Of a stretch of DNA of 64,000 nucleotides, positions 35,744 through 46,518 are shown piece after piece. The DNA is from Trichomonas vaginalis G3. Its lineage: Eukaryota; Parabasalia; Trichomonadida; Trichomonadidae. The DNA lies in NCBI RefSeq assembly GCF_026262505.1, contig NC_067206.1:10040268-10104267 (forward strand). Direction: 5' to 3'. Made by a program: the position numbers and the translations under genes. Position 1 is the first letter of the stretch. Every line of letters starts with the position of its first letter. The notes beneath the pieces were generated by a model. The model was not told the DNA's origin, made no database searches, and worked only from the letters and a program-made list of their open reading frames with translations.

Positions 35744-36634
35744 ATGTTAAAAGCTCTGAAGAAGGCAACAGGCATTGTTAAAGACGTCGCTGCTACAGTA
35801 GGAATTCCAGTTACAGAAAAGACAATTGATGCTGACTATACTCAAGCAAAAGAAGCATTCAAAACAATTTGCCTTGATACCGTCCAAATTATTGGATGTA
35901 TTATTCAAATGAGCAATCAAATGCAAGTCCTTTCACGTTCAGTTACTAAAATCGGAGCTGATTTAGGAATTTCTTTCATTACTGCTTCACAAAATTCAAA
36001 AGGAGAGGCAAAAGCAATAGAAATGTTCGGAAAGCAATTAGAATCAATTGTAAGTAACCAATTTGCTAGACTCATTGATCAAAATGTTGTTGCTCCTTTA
36101 TCAGTTTATCAAAAAGAAACTGATCGACTAAAAGATATTCAAAAGCAGAGAAAACCACTACGCAAGGAATACGATCAAGCTCGCTCGAAGCTGAAATGGC
36201 TTCAGGATCATAATGGAAAAGTTGGAGAAATAGAAGCCCAAAATCAAAAAACACAAGAAGCGTATAACAAATACTCAGTCCTTAATAACGACTTTATCCA
36301 AGGTGTTAATCGCCTCGTAATGCAAAGAGCCCAATACTTAGAAACTCCATTCCGTAATTTTGTTGGCATCTTTAGTAAATTTATGTGCTCCGTTACTAAC
36401 GAAATGGAGAGAGTAAAAACTAGCTTCCCACCATCGACATACAACAAATACGCCCAATTCACACTAGCAAATCCTTACTCCCAAGCCCAGCCACAACAAG
36501 CATTTTACGCTCCACCACCAGAACCAGTCGCTTACCCAACAATCGATGAAATACCAGTTCCAACACCTGTTGAGGAAGTCGAAGAACCACAAAGGGCCAA
36601 GCCAAAGAAGGAAAGAGTGGCTGCACTTGCTTAA
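35744..36634 (+). CDS. BAR domain protein with Pro-rich tail
   Basis: 296 residues. Residues 1-230 form the three-helix BAR pattern: an amphipathic start (MLKALKKATGIVKDVAATVG), long charged helices (VYQKETDRLKDIQKQRKPLR) and a final helix (LETPFRNFVGIFSKFM). Residues 235-290 are Pro/Glu-rich (PPPEPVAYP, PTPVEEVEEP) and may bind SH3-type partners. BAR dimers bend membranes in endocytosis and trafficking. The call is from pattern; confidence is fairly good. Confidence 0.65.
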   Translation: MLKALKKATGIVKDVAATVGIPVTEKTIDADYTQAKEAFKTICLDTVQIIGCIIQMSNQMQVLSRSVTKIGADLGISFITASQNSKGEAKAIEMFGKQLESIVSNQFARLIDQNVVAPLSVYQKETDRLKDIQKQRKPLRKEYDQARSKLKWLQDHNGKVGEIEAQNQKTQEAYNKYSVLNNDFIQGVNRLVMQRAQYLETPFRNFVGIFSKFMCSVTNEMERVKTSFPPSTYNKYAQFTLANPYSQAQPQQAFYAPPPEPVAYPTIDEIPVPTPVEEVEEPQRAKPKKERVAALA

Positions 36635-36887
36635 TAACATAATTTTATTATTTCTCATGAAAATAAACATAATTTTATGATCGTTTTCAAAAATTATAAT
36701 TTTATTTTGTGGTTTTCATAAAATCATACTGAATATGTCTGAATTTCCATAATTTAATTATGTACTGTTTAATTTTTCAAGCCTCACAATGATACAGTTG
36801 AATCAATGATATGTTCTTTAAGAAATAAACATAAATTTGCTTTTTTGCTTCCAAATTGTATAGATTTTGCCTTTTTTATTGAAATTT

Positions 36888-37014
36888 TAAGGGTGCACTT
36901 ACGCTCCTATGACAGGGCCTTTAATTCATATGTTTAAGGTTAAATTTCAATGGCGCTTCACGCCAGTTGTCAAAAATTTGAATTAAAGTCAGATGGGCGT
37001 AAGTGCAGCCTTTA
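36888..37014. repeat. Host hairpin with GGCGCTTCACGCC apex (copy 2)
   Basis: An outer stem GGGTGCACTTACGC pairs with GGGCGTAAGTGCAGCC, an inner stem CTTTAATTCA with TGAATTAAAG, and the apex is GGCGCTTCACGCC followed by TTGTCAAAAA. The apex and following bases match the hairpin at 19928-20002 although the arms differ. Confidence 0.75.
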
Positions 37015-37158
37015 AAAAATTGAACAAATCTGCTTGTATCTACTAAACTCGTCTGAAAACATATATATTTAAAGTTTTTCACGTATTTTAGAATATGTTT
37101 ATTTGAAATACACTCAATTTATGATAGATTGTGGTCTTATTCCAATACAAGGGAGTGC

Positions 37159-37213
37159 GGGATAAATTTGCCACATGTCACTTTTCAACAACCTTAAATG
37201 GCAAATTTGTCCT
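37159..37213. repeat. Small inverted repeat
   Basis: GGATAAATTTGCCA at 37160 pairs with TGGCAAATTTGTCC at 37199, with one mismatch and a 25-base loop. Confidence 0.65.
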
Positions 37214-37337
37214 GTTCCCAGTTTGGAAACTGTTTCAACAATTTAAATCAGAATTGCTTATATAAAAAATTAGTAATTTTATATTAATATGTTTATTTCA
37301 ATATAAAATTATTACAAACATAAGATATGTATGACAT

Positions 37338-39674
37338 TTAAATCTGGTCATTATCATCGCCAGCATTTGAGTTATCTTCGCTATCAGGCATATCACACAA
37401 ATCAGCAGCAATTCTCAGTAATTCTGCACAATATTTCCTTCCATTTTTAACAGCATGTTGCAAAGCAGTCATTCCTGTTTTATCTGTTAAATCCAGATTA
37501 ATTCTCAGATTTCTTGCCAATATTCTTATAGATCCAATTCTTCCTTTAATAGCTGCAATCATCAAAGCTGTTCTTCCGTATTTATCTTGTATGTTTAGAT
37601 CAGTTTCATCTCTCAAAGTCATCATATGACAAATTTCTGAATTATCAGCCAAAACTGCCTTATGAAGGGGAGTTTGTCCAAACATATCCTGAGCATTTAT
37701 GTTACAATTTCCAGGTTGTATCAAGAAACAAGCCATTTCAAATCTACCACTTTCGCATGCCACGTGAAGAGGAGTTCTCATATTTCTATCTCTTATATTC
37801 ACATCCAATTCTTTCATTTTGTATTGATACAAAATATTTCCTAATTGGTAATGCCCGTATCTTGCAACATAATGCAAAGGTGACCATCCAATTGCGCTTT
37901 TCAAATTCACGTCAATTTTAGGATGTGTCACTAAAAACTTCAAAATATCTACATGAACAATTCTATTTTGTTCTCTTATATAAACTTCTAATTTCACTTC
38001 ACTTCCTTGTTCTGATTTTACCATATTTCTAACAAAATGAGTTCCGCAAGAATCCGGATTTCTTGTAGCGATGTGGATTGGTGCGTCACCTTCTTTGTTT
38101 AGAACATTCGGGTTTATATCCTTAGAGTTACAAAGAGTTTTAACAACGTCAAGACAATTATCTAAAGATCCAATATGAAGAGCAGTGTTTCCATCATTAT
38201 CTTGTGCATCTAAATACAATTTCTCAGACATCATTAATGTTAAAATACTCGTTGAATCAGCGTTTTTAGCTGCAATTAAAAGAGCAGTATTTCCATCTTT
38301 ATCTTTCATGTTTATATCTAAATCAGGCATGCTCAAAAGTTCATGAATTATGTTGAAATGTCCTGAAATTGCACTCAAACTTAAAGCGGTTTTTCCGTTT
38401 TCATCTTTTGAATTTATATCAAGTTTATCATTCATTGCCAAGAAGTACCTTAAAACATCACGACTACCTACACGCGCGGCATATCTCATTAAGTCTTCAT
38501 TAATTGAAGATTTCTCATTTTCAACATAAAATTTTGTTAACCTTAAATTATTACTTGAAACAATATTATTAATAACTGTTCCATAGATGAGCGAAATAGC
38601 ATTTAAGTCATGGCAGCAGCTCCTAAACAAGTGTTGGAACAAAGAATAATTATGGAATAATGCTGCAATGTGTAAAGAATTCGTAAAATCTGTTTTGTTG
38701 TTTTTTATCAAATTAAAACATTCAATTGAATTTCCAGCAACACAAAAATCAATTAAAGTATTTCCTTTATCATCTTTGGCATTAACATCACATCCTTTCT
38801 CTATTAAATAGCTGAAACAATCAACAGAATTGAAATAAGCAGCGTATTGAATTAAATTTGGATGATTTTGGATAAACCATGATGGTTCGAAGCAATGTGG
38901 ACTTATTCTTTGATTTATATCAAATGTAGGGTCCGAAATAATCTCTTTTAATTTAATTATATCATTATTTTTCAAAATTCTTTCGATACTGTCATCTGTA
39001 GTTACATTCTTAATCAGTATATTCCATAGCATCCAGTTATTGTCTCTAAGGCTCTCAAAATTCGAAAGAAGCTCTCCAAACTGCGATGGAAGATGTCCTG
39101 AAATATTTTCGTAATCTACAATCGAAAGTAAGTGCATAAAGAATGTAGGATCACCTATAAGTATTTGTGGAGCAAACCATTCGAACAATCTGCACAAATG
39201 ATATCTTCTTTGAGAACAAGTTTTCCAAAAGTCATTAATTATAACGACAAGTAATTTGGTATCAAATAGACTGATGTCTAAACAGTTCTTAATGAAGCAT
39301 AATCGACAAGAATGCAATTCTGAATTCGATTCTGCCAAATGAGAGTAAATACCCCATTTAATAAGGGCTCTACACATGCGCTTTTGCTCTTCTTTGTGGT
39401 TGTAAATGACTTCCGCTGTCAATTTCGCTAATTCTGGAATTGATTGTGGCTGATATTCTGCTGCAAAGTAGACATTTGATATGAATTGGTTGTAATAATG
39501 AATATCTTTGTAATATATTGACTCTTTGAGAATTGGAATCGAAAATTCTATCTTTGTATTTTTTAGATTCATTAAAAGATTCTGTAATTGAGTGATATTT
39601 TCGATTTCTTCGGCCTCTTGCTCCTTTGTCAATGGTCCGTTCCGAAGAGGCTCGAAGAATTCTCGCATATTCAT
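37338..39674 (-). CDS. Ankyrin repeat protein with helical N-terminal domain
   Basis: 778 residues with the same layout as the protein at 27682-30105: a helical first 240 residues, a DUF3447-like middle (about 250-380) and about 11 ankyrin repeats to residue 760 (for example DENGKTALSLSAISGHFNII), ending in an acidic Asp/Asn-rich tail. One repeat near residue 540 has a long insert. The two genes sit 7 kb apart on opposite strands and are only distantly alike, so they are old paralogues. Confidence 0.85.
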   Translation of the reverse strand: MNMREFFEPLRNGPLTKEQEAEEIENITQLQNLLMNLKNTKIEFSIPILKESIYYKDIHYYNQFISNVYFAAEYQPQSIPELAKLTAEVIYNHKEEQKRMCRALIKWGIYSHLAESNSELHSCRLCFIKNCLDISLFDTKLLVVIINDFWKTCSQRRYHLCRLFEWFAPQILIGDPTFFMHLLSIVDYENISGHLPSQFGELLSNFESLRDNNWMLWNILIKNVTTDDSIERILKNNDIIKLKEIISDPTFDINQRISPHCFEPSWFIQNHPNLIQYAAYFNSVDCFSYLIEKGCDVNAKDDKGNTLIDFCVAGNSIECFNLIKNNKTDFTNSLHIAALFHNYSLFQHLFRSCCHDLNAISLIYGTVINNIVSSNNLRLTKFYVENEKSSINEDLMRYAARVGSRDVLRYFLAMNDKLDINSKDENGKTALSLSAISGHFNIIHELLSMPDLDINMKDKDGNTALLIAAKNADSTSILTLMMSEKLYLDAQDNDGNTALHIGSLDNCLDVVKTLCNSKDINPNVLNKEGDAPIHIATRNPDSCGTHFVRNMVKSEQGSEVKLEVYIREQNRIVHVDILKFLVTHPKIDVNLKSAIGWSPLHYVARYGHYQLGNILYQYKMKELDVNIRDRNMRTPLHVACESGRFEMACFLIQPGNCNINAQDMFGQTPLHKAVLADNSEICHMMTLRDETDLNIQDKYGRTALMIAAIKGRIGSIRILARNLRINLDLTDKTGMTALQHAVKNGRKYCAELLRIAADLCDMPDSEDNSNAGDDNDQI

Positions 39675-39919
39675 TTCTCAGGTTGAAATTTAAGGGGGTG
39701 ACATTTCCGAATTTCGATTCCAAATTAAAATAAAAATGTTAATCTATTAAGAAGTATCATCGTAAATAGAAGTTATCCTTTTCGGATTCGACTTTTTGAT
39801 AAATGTTCTTCAAAGATTTTTATTTAGTATATTTGATTCTATCTTTTTTTGCACAAAAACATGCAGAAATATAAATTTACCAAAAATTAGCAAGTAAAAA
39901 ATAATTTTTCAAACAATCA

Positions 39920-42781
39920 ATGCTCTGTTCCATTGAAGATCAGCCTGATATTGGGGCATTTAAAATAGATCTAAGGAATGATGATTGTTCAATCCCACAG
40001 TACATGCAACACAATTTCATAATCTTAACACTAATTAACTCTTCATTTGTACCTCATTACTTATGCAATAGATCAAGAAATTTAAAATGGTTGTTCATAA
40101 GTGAAGGAATTGAATCTATTGGTCATCATTCATTTCAAGATTGCTATAATCTAAGAGAAGTTTCACTTCCTAACTCTCTCAGATCAATTGAAAGCAGCGC
40201 ATTTCGTTATTGCTACAATTTGAACATAATAAATACTCCATATCGAATTGAAATAATTGAAGAGTTTGCTTTTTCCAGCTGTGAAAAATTAACTAATTTT
40301 AACCTTGAAAATATAACAAGAATAGGCAAATTTGCATTTCGATATTCTGGACTAGAAAATATTAACCTTTCAAAAAATATTCATGAATTAGAAGAAGGAA
40401 TTTTTATGTTATGCAGTAATTTCACAAATATATCTATTCCTGATTCAATATATACAATAGGTAATTCTACATTTAGCCAATGCATGAATTTAGAAGAAGT
40501 TTATTTACCTGATACAACAACAAGTATTGGGCATCGTTGCTTTTCATGGTGTAAAAAATTGAAAAAAATCAACGTTCCAAAGCACTTACTTAATCTTAGT
40601 AGCTACATATTTTCTGAATGTTCTAGTTTAAGTAATATTGAACTTCATGAAAATTTAACATGTATTGGTGCAGGGGCATTTATGTATTGTAAATCCATCA
40701 ATAGAATTGTAATCCCTGAAAATATAGGAAATATTGACGCTTTTGCATTTTCTGGTTGTAGAAGACTTATAGAAATCAATTTACCAGGAAAGATAACAAC
40801 AATATCAAAGAATTTATTTTCTTGGTGCAATGCATTAGAAACAATAACCATCCCACAAAATGTGTCAGAAATAGAAGAAAAAGCTTTTTATTTCTGTGAA
40901 AACTTAAAATCTATCGTTATACCAGAAAAAGTCACAGTGATCCCATCCTACTTATGTTATTGCTGCTATAATATAACTAACATTTCTCTACCAAGCAATT
41001 TAATCTTAATTAATGAAAGTGCTTTTAGTTATTGTTTTAAACTTATTGATATTATAATACTGAGCACTGTAACTTTTATTGAAAATTATTCATTTGCTAG
41101 GTGTAATAATCTCAAAAATATAAATCTGCCTGATACTTTATTAACACTTGGAAATTTATGTTTTTTTCAATGTACACAACTTGAAACAATCGCAATTCCA
41201 AACAAAATTACAGTAATTCATCAGCAGTTATTTTTTAGATGTTATAGTCTTTTAAATATCACACTACCAGAAAATCTAAAATATATTGAGGAATATGCAT
41301 TTGCTTATTGCATTAGTTTAAAAGAATTTCCTACATTGGAAAATGTAGAATCAATCGAATCACATGCTTTCAAAGGCTGTCAAAGCTTAGTCAAACTAAA
41401 TATCTCGAACAAAATGCAAACTATAAATCGTTGGCTATTCGAAAATTGTACTAGCATTCTAGAAATAATTTTACCAAAAAATCTAAATTATATTGGAGAT
41501 TTTACGTTTCATAATTGTTCTAGTTTAAAAAAGATCAAAATTCCAAGCAGTGTAACCAAAATATACCCATGTACATTTTATAATTGCAAAGACATGCTAG
41601 AAATTGTTCTTCCCGAAAATATGATTGAAATATCTGGAAGTGCATTTCATAATTGTATTAGTCTTATAAATGTAAATATTCCAATTAAAGTAAATAATTT
41701 AGGAGAATATGCCTTTTGTAATTGTTCAAGCCTTAAATTTGCAAATTTATCATGCCAAATTAAATCAATTTAATTTTATTCTTTCCTTGATTGCAATAAT
41801 TTGGTAAGAGTTATTTTACCTGATTCTATCGAGATTATAGAAAAACGTGCTTTTTCTGGTTGCTCAAGTCTTTCTGAAATTAATATTCCATCATCAATTA
41901 TAAAGTTTTGTGACTGTTCTTTTGCAGGCTGTGGTAATTTATCAATATCCGCGTTTCCAGATGGATTGATGGAATATGGGTATTTCGTTTTTGAAAATTG
42001 TTCAAAAATTTCATATTTCGAAATAAAAGAAGGAATAAAATCAATAAATGATAACACTTTCAGCAATTGTGTCAGTTTGTATGAAGTTAAAATTCCAGAT
42101 AGTGTCTGAGAAATTGGAGATTATGCATTCAATTCATGCACAAATCTCACTGTGATCAACATTCCAAATAACTTAGAAAAAATCGGACATCATTCATTCT
42201 GTTTTTGCAAATGTATTTCAAACATAGTATTCCCAAACAGTTTGACTTCAATCGGGAATTATGCATTCGAAAACTGTTCAAATATCACGAATATCATTCT
42301 TCCAAAGAATTTAGAATATCTTGGAAGTGGAATATTCCATCAATGCGATAAATTGAAATATGTTAAAGTCAACACAAAGAATCTCACAATTCTGCAATAT
42401 AACTTTTATAAATTTCAATTTTGTAAAATGGTCATTGATTCAAACTTTCGATCTGCTGGTCCATTTTATAGTTATTTTGAATTATACTATACAGGTGATA
42501 CCGATATTCAAGATAAAAGGACAATATCAGATATTTCAACTTTTGCAAAAGAAATTTATGTCAAACCAATTTATTCACTTAAAACATTTTGCGGTAGAAA
42601 AGTATCTGTTTTAAATGAATCAGAATTTGCAATAAGATCAGAAGATATTATATGCAGAAATTGTTCTAAAGGAAAATCAGAGCTTGATGGAATTTGCCAA
42701 ATAATCATAACAGAGCCATATTTTAGAGGCTCTTTATTGTCCGAATCTTTAATAGTTAAACTAATGGCTGTATTGAATTGA
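39920..42781 (+). pseudogene. BspA-like leucine-rich repeat gene with two in-frame stops
   Basis: One reading frame carries about 36 LRR_5/BspA repeats of about 23 residues (for example IESIGHHSFQDCYNLREVSL) over 2.86 kb. It is interrupted by TAA at 41771-41773 and TGA at 42107-42109 but shows no frameshift. BspA-like proteins are surface or secreted repeat proteins of trichomonads. No signal peptide and no C-terminal membrane segment are seen. The first 617 codons could still give a protein. A recent pseudogene of the host is the simplest reading; stop readthrough or assembly error are alternatives. Confidence 0.75.
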
Positions 42782-42849
42782 TTAATTAATTTTTGCATTT
42801 TACAGTAATTTGAGTTTGAAATATATAAATGATATCATATTCTGTTTGG

Positions 42850-43125
42850 CTGAACATAGAAGTATGGCTTCAATTAGTATATATTGAACTCCATGAAAAT
42901 GTAGCATTCATTGATATTTTTGCTTTAATATACCAGAAAAGGTTACAAAAATATAGAAATTTTCATTTTATTGATCCATTGCGCTAGAAAAATTAATTAT
43001 AACAGAAGTAAGAGATTTTTATTTCTGTAAAAACATTACATCGAATATTATAACGGAAAAAGTCTGCCCAATCCCATCCGAATTACTATAAAACTAACAT
43101 TTCCAAATAGTTTAGTCGGTTTTTG
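42850..43125 (+). pseudogene. Decayed BspA repeat fragment
   Basis: Short translated stretches such as YIELHENVAFIDIF and SNIITEKVCPIPSELL match repeats in the gene just upstream (NIELHENLTCIG; SIVIPEKVTVIPSYLC), in shifting frames. It appears to be a partial duplicate of that gene in advanced decay. Confidence 0.5.
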
Positions 43126-43803
43126 CATTTTTAAAATGTTAGTCACCTTTCTCCTTCCAAAGTGAAAAAAATTGTTTAAAATATAAAAAGAATTTTTATT
43201 CGCATAGGCGACAAACAAGGATTTATAAATAAATAATGGGGCTTTGAGTATTGATCTGAATTGAATCAGATAATTAGCCGTAAAAAATCTTCTAATAACG
43301 ATTTCTCATGCATGAAAGATGGCTATGAGTGGCGTTAATGAGGGCGTTTGATAATTGGAGTTGGACATAAAATTTGGAGATCTTAATTTTTGAGAATTTT
43401 GGTGCGATCTTACTGGTACAAGCAAGAGTATGGAAGGAGATTGAACTGAGAAAAAAACTAGAGCATGCAAAAGAATCATGCTACAGCTTAGTTGAATGTC
43501 ATTTATGCAAATATAAATATCTTTTTCAAATTTCAAACAAATTTTTGCCACTTTTTGAAAGAAGATAAGGTAACAAACATTTTAAAATGCAAAACCTAGA
43601 CTTAAACTATGCCGAAATGTGAGCTCACCGTTACGGTTTTTTTCTTTTTTTTGGGGCTCGCAAGCTCGCCCCCCAAAGAAAAAACCGTAACGGTGACTAA
43701 CATTTAGGAGGGGCGGCGACAAATTTGCCCAGCCAGTAAAGTATTCAATTTTTTTGCATTTTTTTAAAGCTTCTTAACTTAAATCATGGAATGTCTCAAA
43801 GAC
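43126..43803. other. Gene-free stretch around the hairpin
   Basis: AT-rich sequence without a supported gene; it contains the hairpin at 43625-43696 only. Confidence 0.55.
43625..43696. repeat. Strong hairpin
   Basis: CACCGTTACGGTTTTTT pairs with AAAAAACCGTAACGGTG, with an inner GGGGCTCG/CGCCCC part and the loop CAAGCT region. The arms are nearly perfect and GC-rich against an AT-rich background. Confidence 0.8.
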
Positions 43804-44100
43804 AAAAGTAGCATACAGCATGTAAAGCTAAAGAAAGATAATCATAATTAATACCTTAATTTTTAATATTACGCATTTTTAGGTGCAAAATTTAAAAACA
43901 TTCTAATACAATAGAGCAGTTTCTAAAAGTAGCATACAGCATGCAAAGCTAAAGAAAGATAATCATAATTAATACCTTAATTTTTAATATTACGCATTTT
44001 TAGGTGCAAAATTTAAAAACATTCTAATACAATAGAGCAGTTTCCAAAAGTAGCATACAGCATGCAAAGCTAAAGAAAGATAATCATAATTAATACCTTT
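43804..44100. repeat. 121-bp tandem repeat, about 2.5 copies
   Basis: Copies starting AAAAGTAGCATACAGCATG at 43804, 43925 and 44046, nearly identical, with a period of 121. The last is partial. It ends about 245 bases from the right Maverick's end. Confidence 0.9.
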
Positions 44101-44354
44101 AAAGTTTAAAATCTTGATTTTTTTTAAAATCAAATATTTATAACTTTAATACATACAGCTTAAACCTTATACTTGTTTTCTCTTGTGAGAAAGCAATCTT
44201 ACAAAGCTAACAATCCTAAAAAATAAAGAATTAAAATTTAATAATTTAATCTAACAAAATTTCTCTCTTTATCCTTTTGCACTCTTTATATGCAACTCAA
44301 ATCCATCATATAATATTCCTATAATACTCTTGCCTCAAACAATAGTACAGTATA

Positions 44355-44400
44355 CATTGTGCGTCGCCTGTAGCCTACAGCTACAGGCACCGACACAATG
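44355..44400. repeat. Subterminal hairpin at the right Maverick's end
   Basis: Outer stem CATTGTG/CACAATG and inner stem GCCTGTAGC/GCTACAGGC with a 5-base loop, within 15 bases of the element's start. Confidence 0.7.
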
Positions 44401-44902
44401 AAAAAAGTGACAGAAAACTGACACCATACGGGCGCGCATATGTACGCATATATGTGTAAAAATAAACGTTCATATGTAAACTAACCTTTATTCACTAGCA
44501 GGGGCTGATAAATCATAATCGTCGAGAAGTACGATAGGTGGTCCCACCTGTTTAATCTGTATGGAGAGGCAAACGTGACGTAAGAAGCATAACACTGGTT
44601 TCTCAGTATATTTAATAGACTCTGCTGTTGGCTTAACTGTAAGCTTATAAAAGAAGCAGATCACGGAGGCAAAGAAACGCTTACATCAACTCCTTGATGA
44701 ACAATAAGCTTACTTAAGACTAAACAATTAATTATACTAACTTTTATACTTTTTCTCTTTTCCTAAGTTGATCGTGATCACAAAGATCGTGATCTGAGTG
44801 ACAATGAACTATAAGTTATATGAGGATATATGTGAGTAATGTGAGTATAAAAAAGAGTTATAGTAGTAAAATTAGGTGTTTATTCGTGGTTTAGAGGAGG
44901 GA
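44401..44902. other. Element end region without a supported gene
   Basis: 500 bases between the terminal hairpin and the first gene. It has a cluster of GATC sites near 44770-44800 (GATCGTGATC). A 60-odd codon minus-strand frame ending near 44488 has protein-like composition but no start codon. Confidence 0.5.
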
Positions 44903-45334
44903 TCAGAAGTCAGTGGCTAAGTTCCTTATGGCGCGCTTTAATTCATGGTAGGATGTGTCAGCCTTAAGGAACCTTTCATGCCAGCTGTCTGACTCATGTC
45001 CCACACGGTTGAGACGAGATCGAAGATCGCAGATCTCGTTGGCATAAGAGTCAACTTTATACTCAAGCTGGCTGATGTAGAGCTCTTTACCTTTCGCTTC
45101 CTCTACTTTTTCAGCCAGCTTGAGCTTTAGTTCCTCGAGAGCTACGTTTGACTCCTCCAGCTGCTTCAAATACTTGTGGCTGGTCTTGATTAAACGTAGC
45201 TCTCGAGGAGTAGCTCGTGGACCCGTTTTCTTTGCCGTTTGCTTGTGATCGAGATCTGGGATCTTGATCTCGGTCTTCGGACTCTCGCCACCCATCAATA
45301 TTTCCTCGTCGCCAGAGGACTGTTCTTCAGTCAC
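44903..45334 (-). CDS. Coiled-coil protein, start uncertain
   Basis: About 143 residues as far as an open frame can be followed, with an acidic N-terminal part (EEQSSGDEEIL), a basic patch and a long coiled coil (LEELKLKLAEKVEEAKGKEL through NEICDLRSRLNRVG). There is no clear ATG at the expected place, so the 5' end may be broken. No family is recognised. Confidence 0.45.
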   Translation of the reverse strand: MTEEQSSGDEEILMGGESPKTEIKIPDLDHKQTAKKTGPRATPRELRLIKTSHKYLKQLEESNVALEELKLKLAEKVEEAKGKELYISQLEYKVDSYANEICDLRSRLNRVGHESDSWHERFLKADTSYHELKRAIRNLATDF

Positions 45335-45430
45335 CTCTGGCTTCTGGATGGCAAGAGCTTAGCAGGAGCTTTGTTGTTCGCTTCCATTAAAATGTAAACT
45401 TTACGTGTCAAAAAAATTCTGTCACGTAAA

Positions 45431-46282
45431 CTATTTATGTTGAGATTGAGTACCAGACTCTAATATAAGTTCAACCATTATATTAGAGTCTTTAGGAATT
45501 TCATATGGTTCTTTTACATAATATTCCTTTTTTTGACCATCAGTTGATTCTTCAACTCTTTTGAATGAAAAGCGCTTATAAAACTCAAACACGAGTGCAT
45601 CTTTATAACCAGTGATATCGTAAAATTTTGGTGGCACAAGCTGTTCATTCACATTACATATAAATTGTTTGTTATCATGAGCAATATTACTCAACGTTAC
45701 TAAAGGCTCAAGGAGAGGATTTATTCTTATCTGATAACCGACAAATTTATATGTTGGTTTGCCCTTTCGCTCAAGGATAAACCTGATATTCGCTATAGTT
45801 ATGAAAAGCTCATCAAAGTACTTATATGTTTTTTTATCTTTATCATTTTCGTCAGTGAAATCTGCTATGGTAAAACTATAATATACATGCATTCGCGAGA
45901 TATATTTTTTTTCCCATAAGTCTAAAAATTTTGCTTTCGATGGAATTACTTTTTGCGTGAATGTTCTACCATGGTCATCTTCCCAAACAAGCTCTGGTTT
46001 TCTTGATGTTGTGTCTGTTTCAGTGGTTTCTAATAACGCAGTGATGAAATCCAACACATCTCCTAGGGACATGTCATATTTATAATTCAAGGCATTTTTT
46101 TCTATACTACTGTATGAAGGTAATGTTATGATTGGTGATGTACCTTTTCTTAATACATTCAATTTATTTTCATTTGAATCATAGTAACAATCAACAAATT
46201 CTCTACTTGCCTCAGTCATTTTTTCCATAAGACCTTCATTCAACTCCTGTGTAGTCATGTTGGGTTTTATGTAATATCTCAT
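45431..46282 (-). CDS. Hypothetical virion-type protein
   Basis: 283 residues, rich in predicted strands (LVWEDDHGRTFTQKVIP, RMHVYYSFTIADF, KFVGYQIRINPLLEPL). Size and strand content would suit a jelly-roll minor structural protein, but no signature was recognised. Its start overlaps the stop of the next gene upstream by four bases (ATGA), so the two are probably cotranscribed. It lies in a GATC-free stretch of the element. Confidence 0.5.
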   Translation of the reverse strand: MRYYIKPNMTTQELNEGLMEKMTEASREFVDCYYDSNENKLNVLRKGTSPIITLPSYSSIEKNALNYKYDMSLGDVLDFITALLETTETDTTSRKPELVWEDDHGRTFTQKVIPSKAKFLDLWEKKYISRMHVYYSFTIADFTDENDKDKKTYKYFDELFITIANIRFILERKGKPTYKFVGYQIRINPLLEPLVTLSNIAHDNKQFICNVNEQLVPPKFYDITGYKDALVFEFYKRFSFKRVEESTDGQKKEYYVKEPYEIPKDSNIMVELILESGTQSQHK

Positions 46283-46500
46283 GTCAAACCTTTTTTCACT
46301 GATTTTGATGAATCTGTCATTTCTAATGGAATAGCAAGAAACTCAAAGTCTGGATGCTCAAGACTTATCTTTCTTATCTCAAGAGCTTTTGACGCAGGAT
46401 ATTCAATGAAGTCTCTCGGTAATTTATATGAGACTGTATTACCACTTATCGTGCCATCATTCATAACATGTTCATAGTATAATCCATCATATTTAGACAT
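46279..46500 (-). CDS. Small hypothetical protein
   Basis: 73 residues from MSKYDGLYYEHVMNDG. Upstream in-frame residues are hydrophobic and overlap the divergent ATPase gene, so the ATG at 46500 is preferred. The start codon is 18 bases from that of the ATPase, with TACATATAAAATG as a virion-class motif. Confidence 0.5.
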   Translation of the reverse strand: MSKYDGLYYEHVMNDGTISGNTVSYKLPRDFIEYPASKALEIRKISLEHPDFEFLAIPLEMTDSSKSVKKGLT

Positions 46501-46518
46501 TTTATATGTAACTAAAAG

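Larger units (their letters stand above)
36635..37337. other. Convergent intergenic region with two hairpins
   Basis: 700 bases between two convergent genes, with the hairpins at 36888-37014 and 37159-37213 and no gene. Confidence 0.7.

Noticed and set aside
43306-43568. Short open frames on both strands near 43.4 kb
   Set aside because: Not conserved with anything seen here, overlapping each other, and located in a decayed region.
44481-44690. Minus-strand open frame of about 66 codons with protein-like composition
   Set aside because: No start codon after the preceding stop, and no homologue recognised; described only in the region note.
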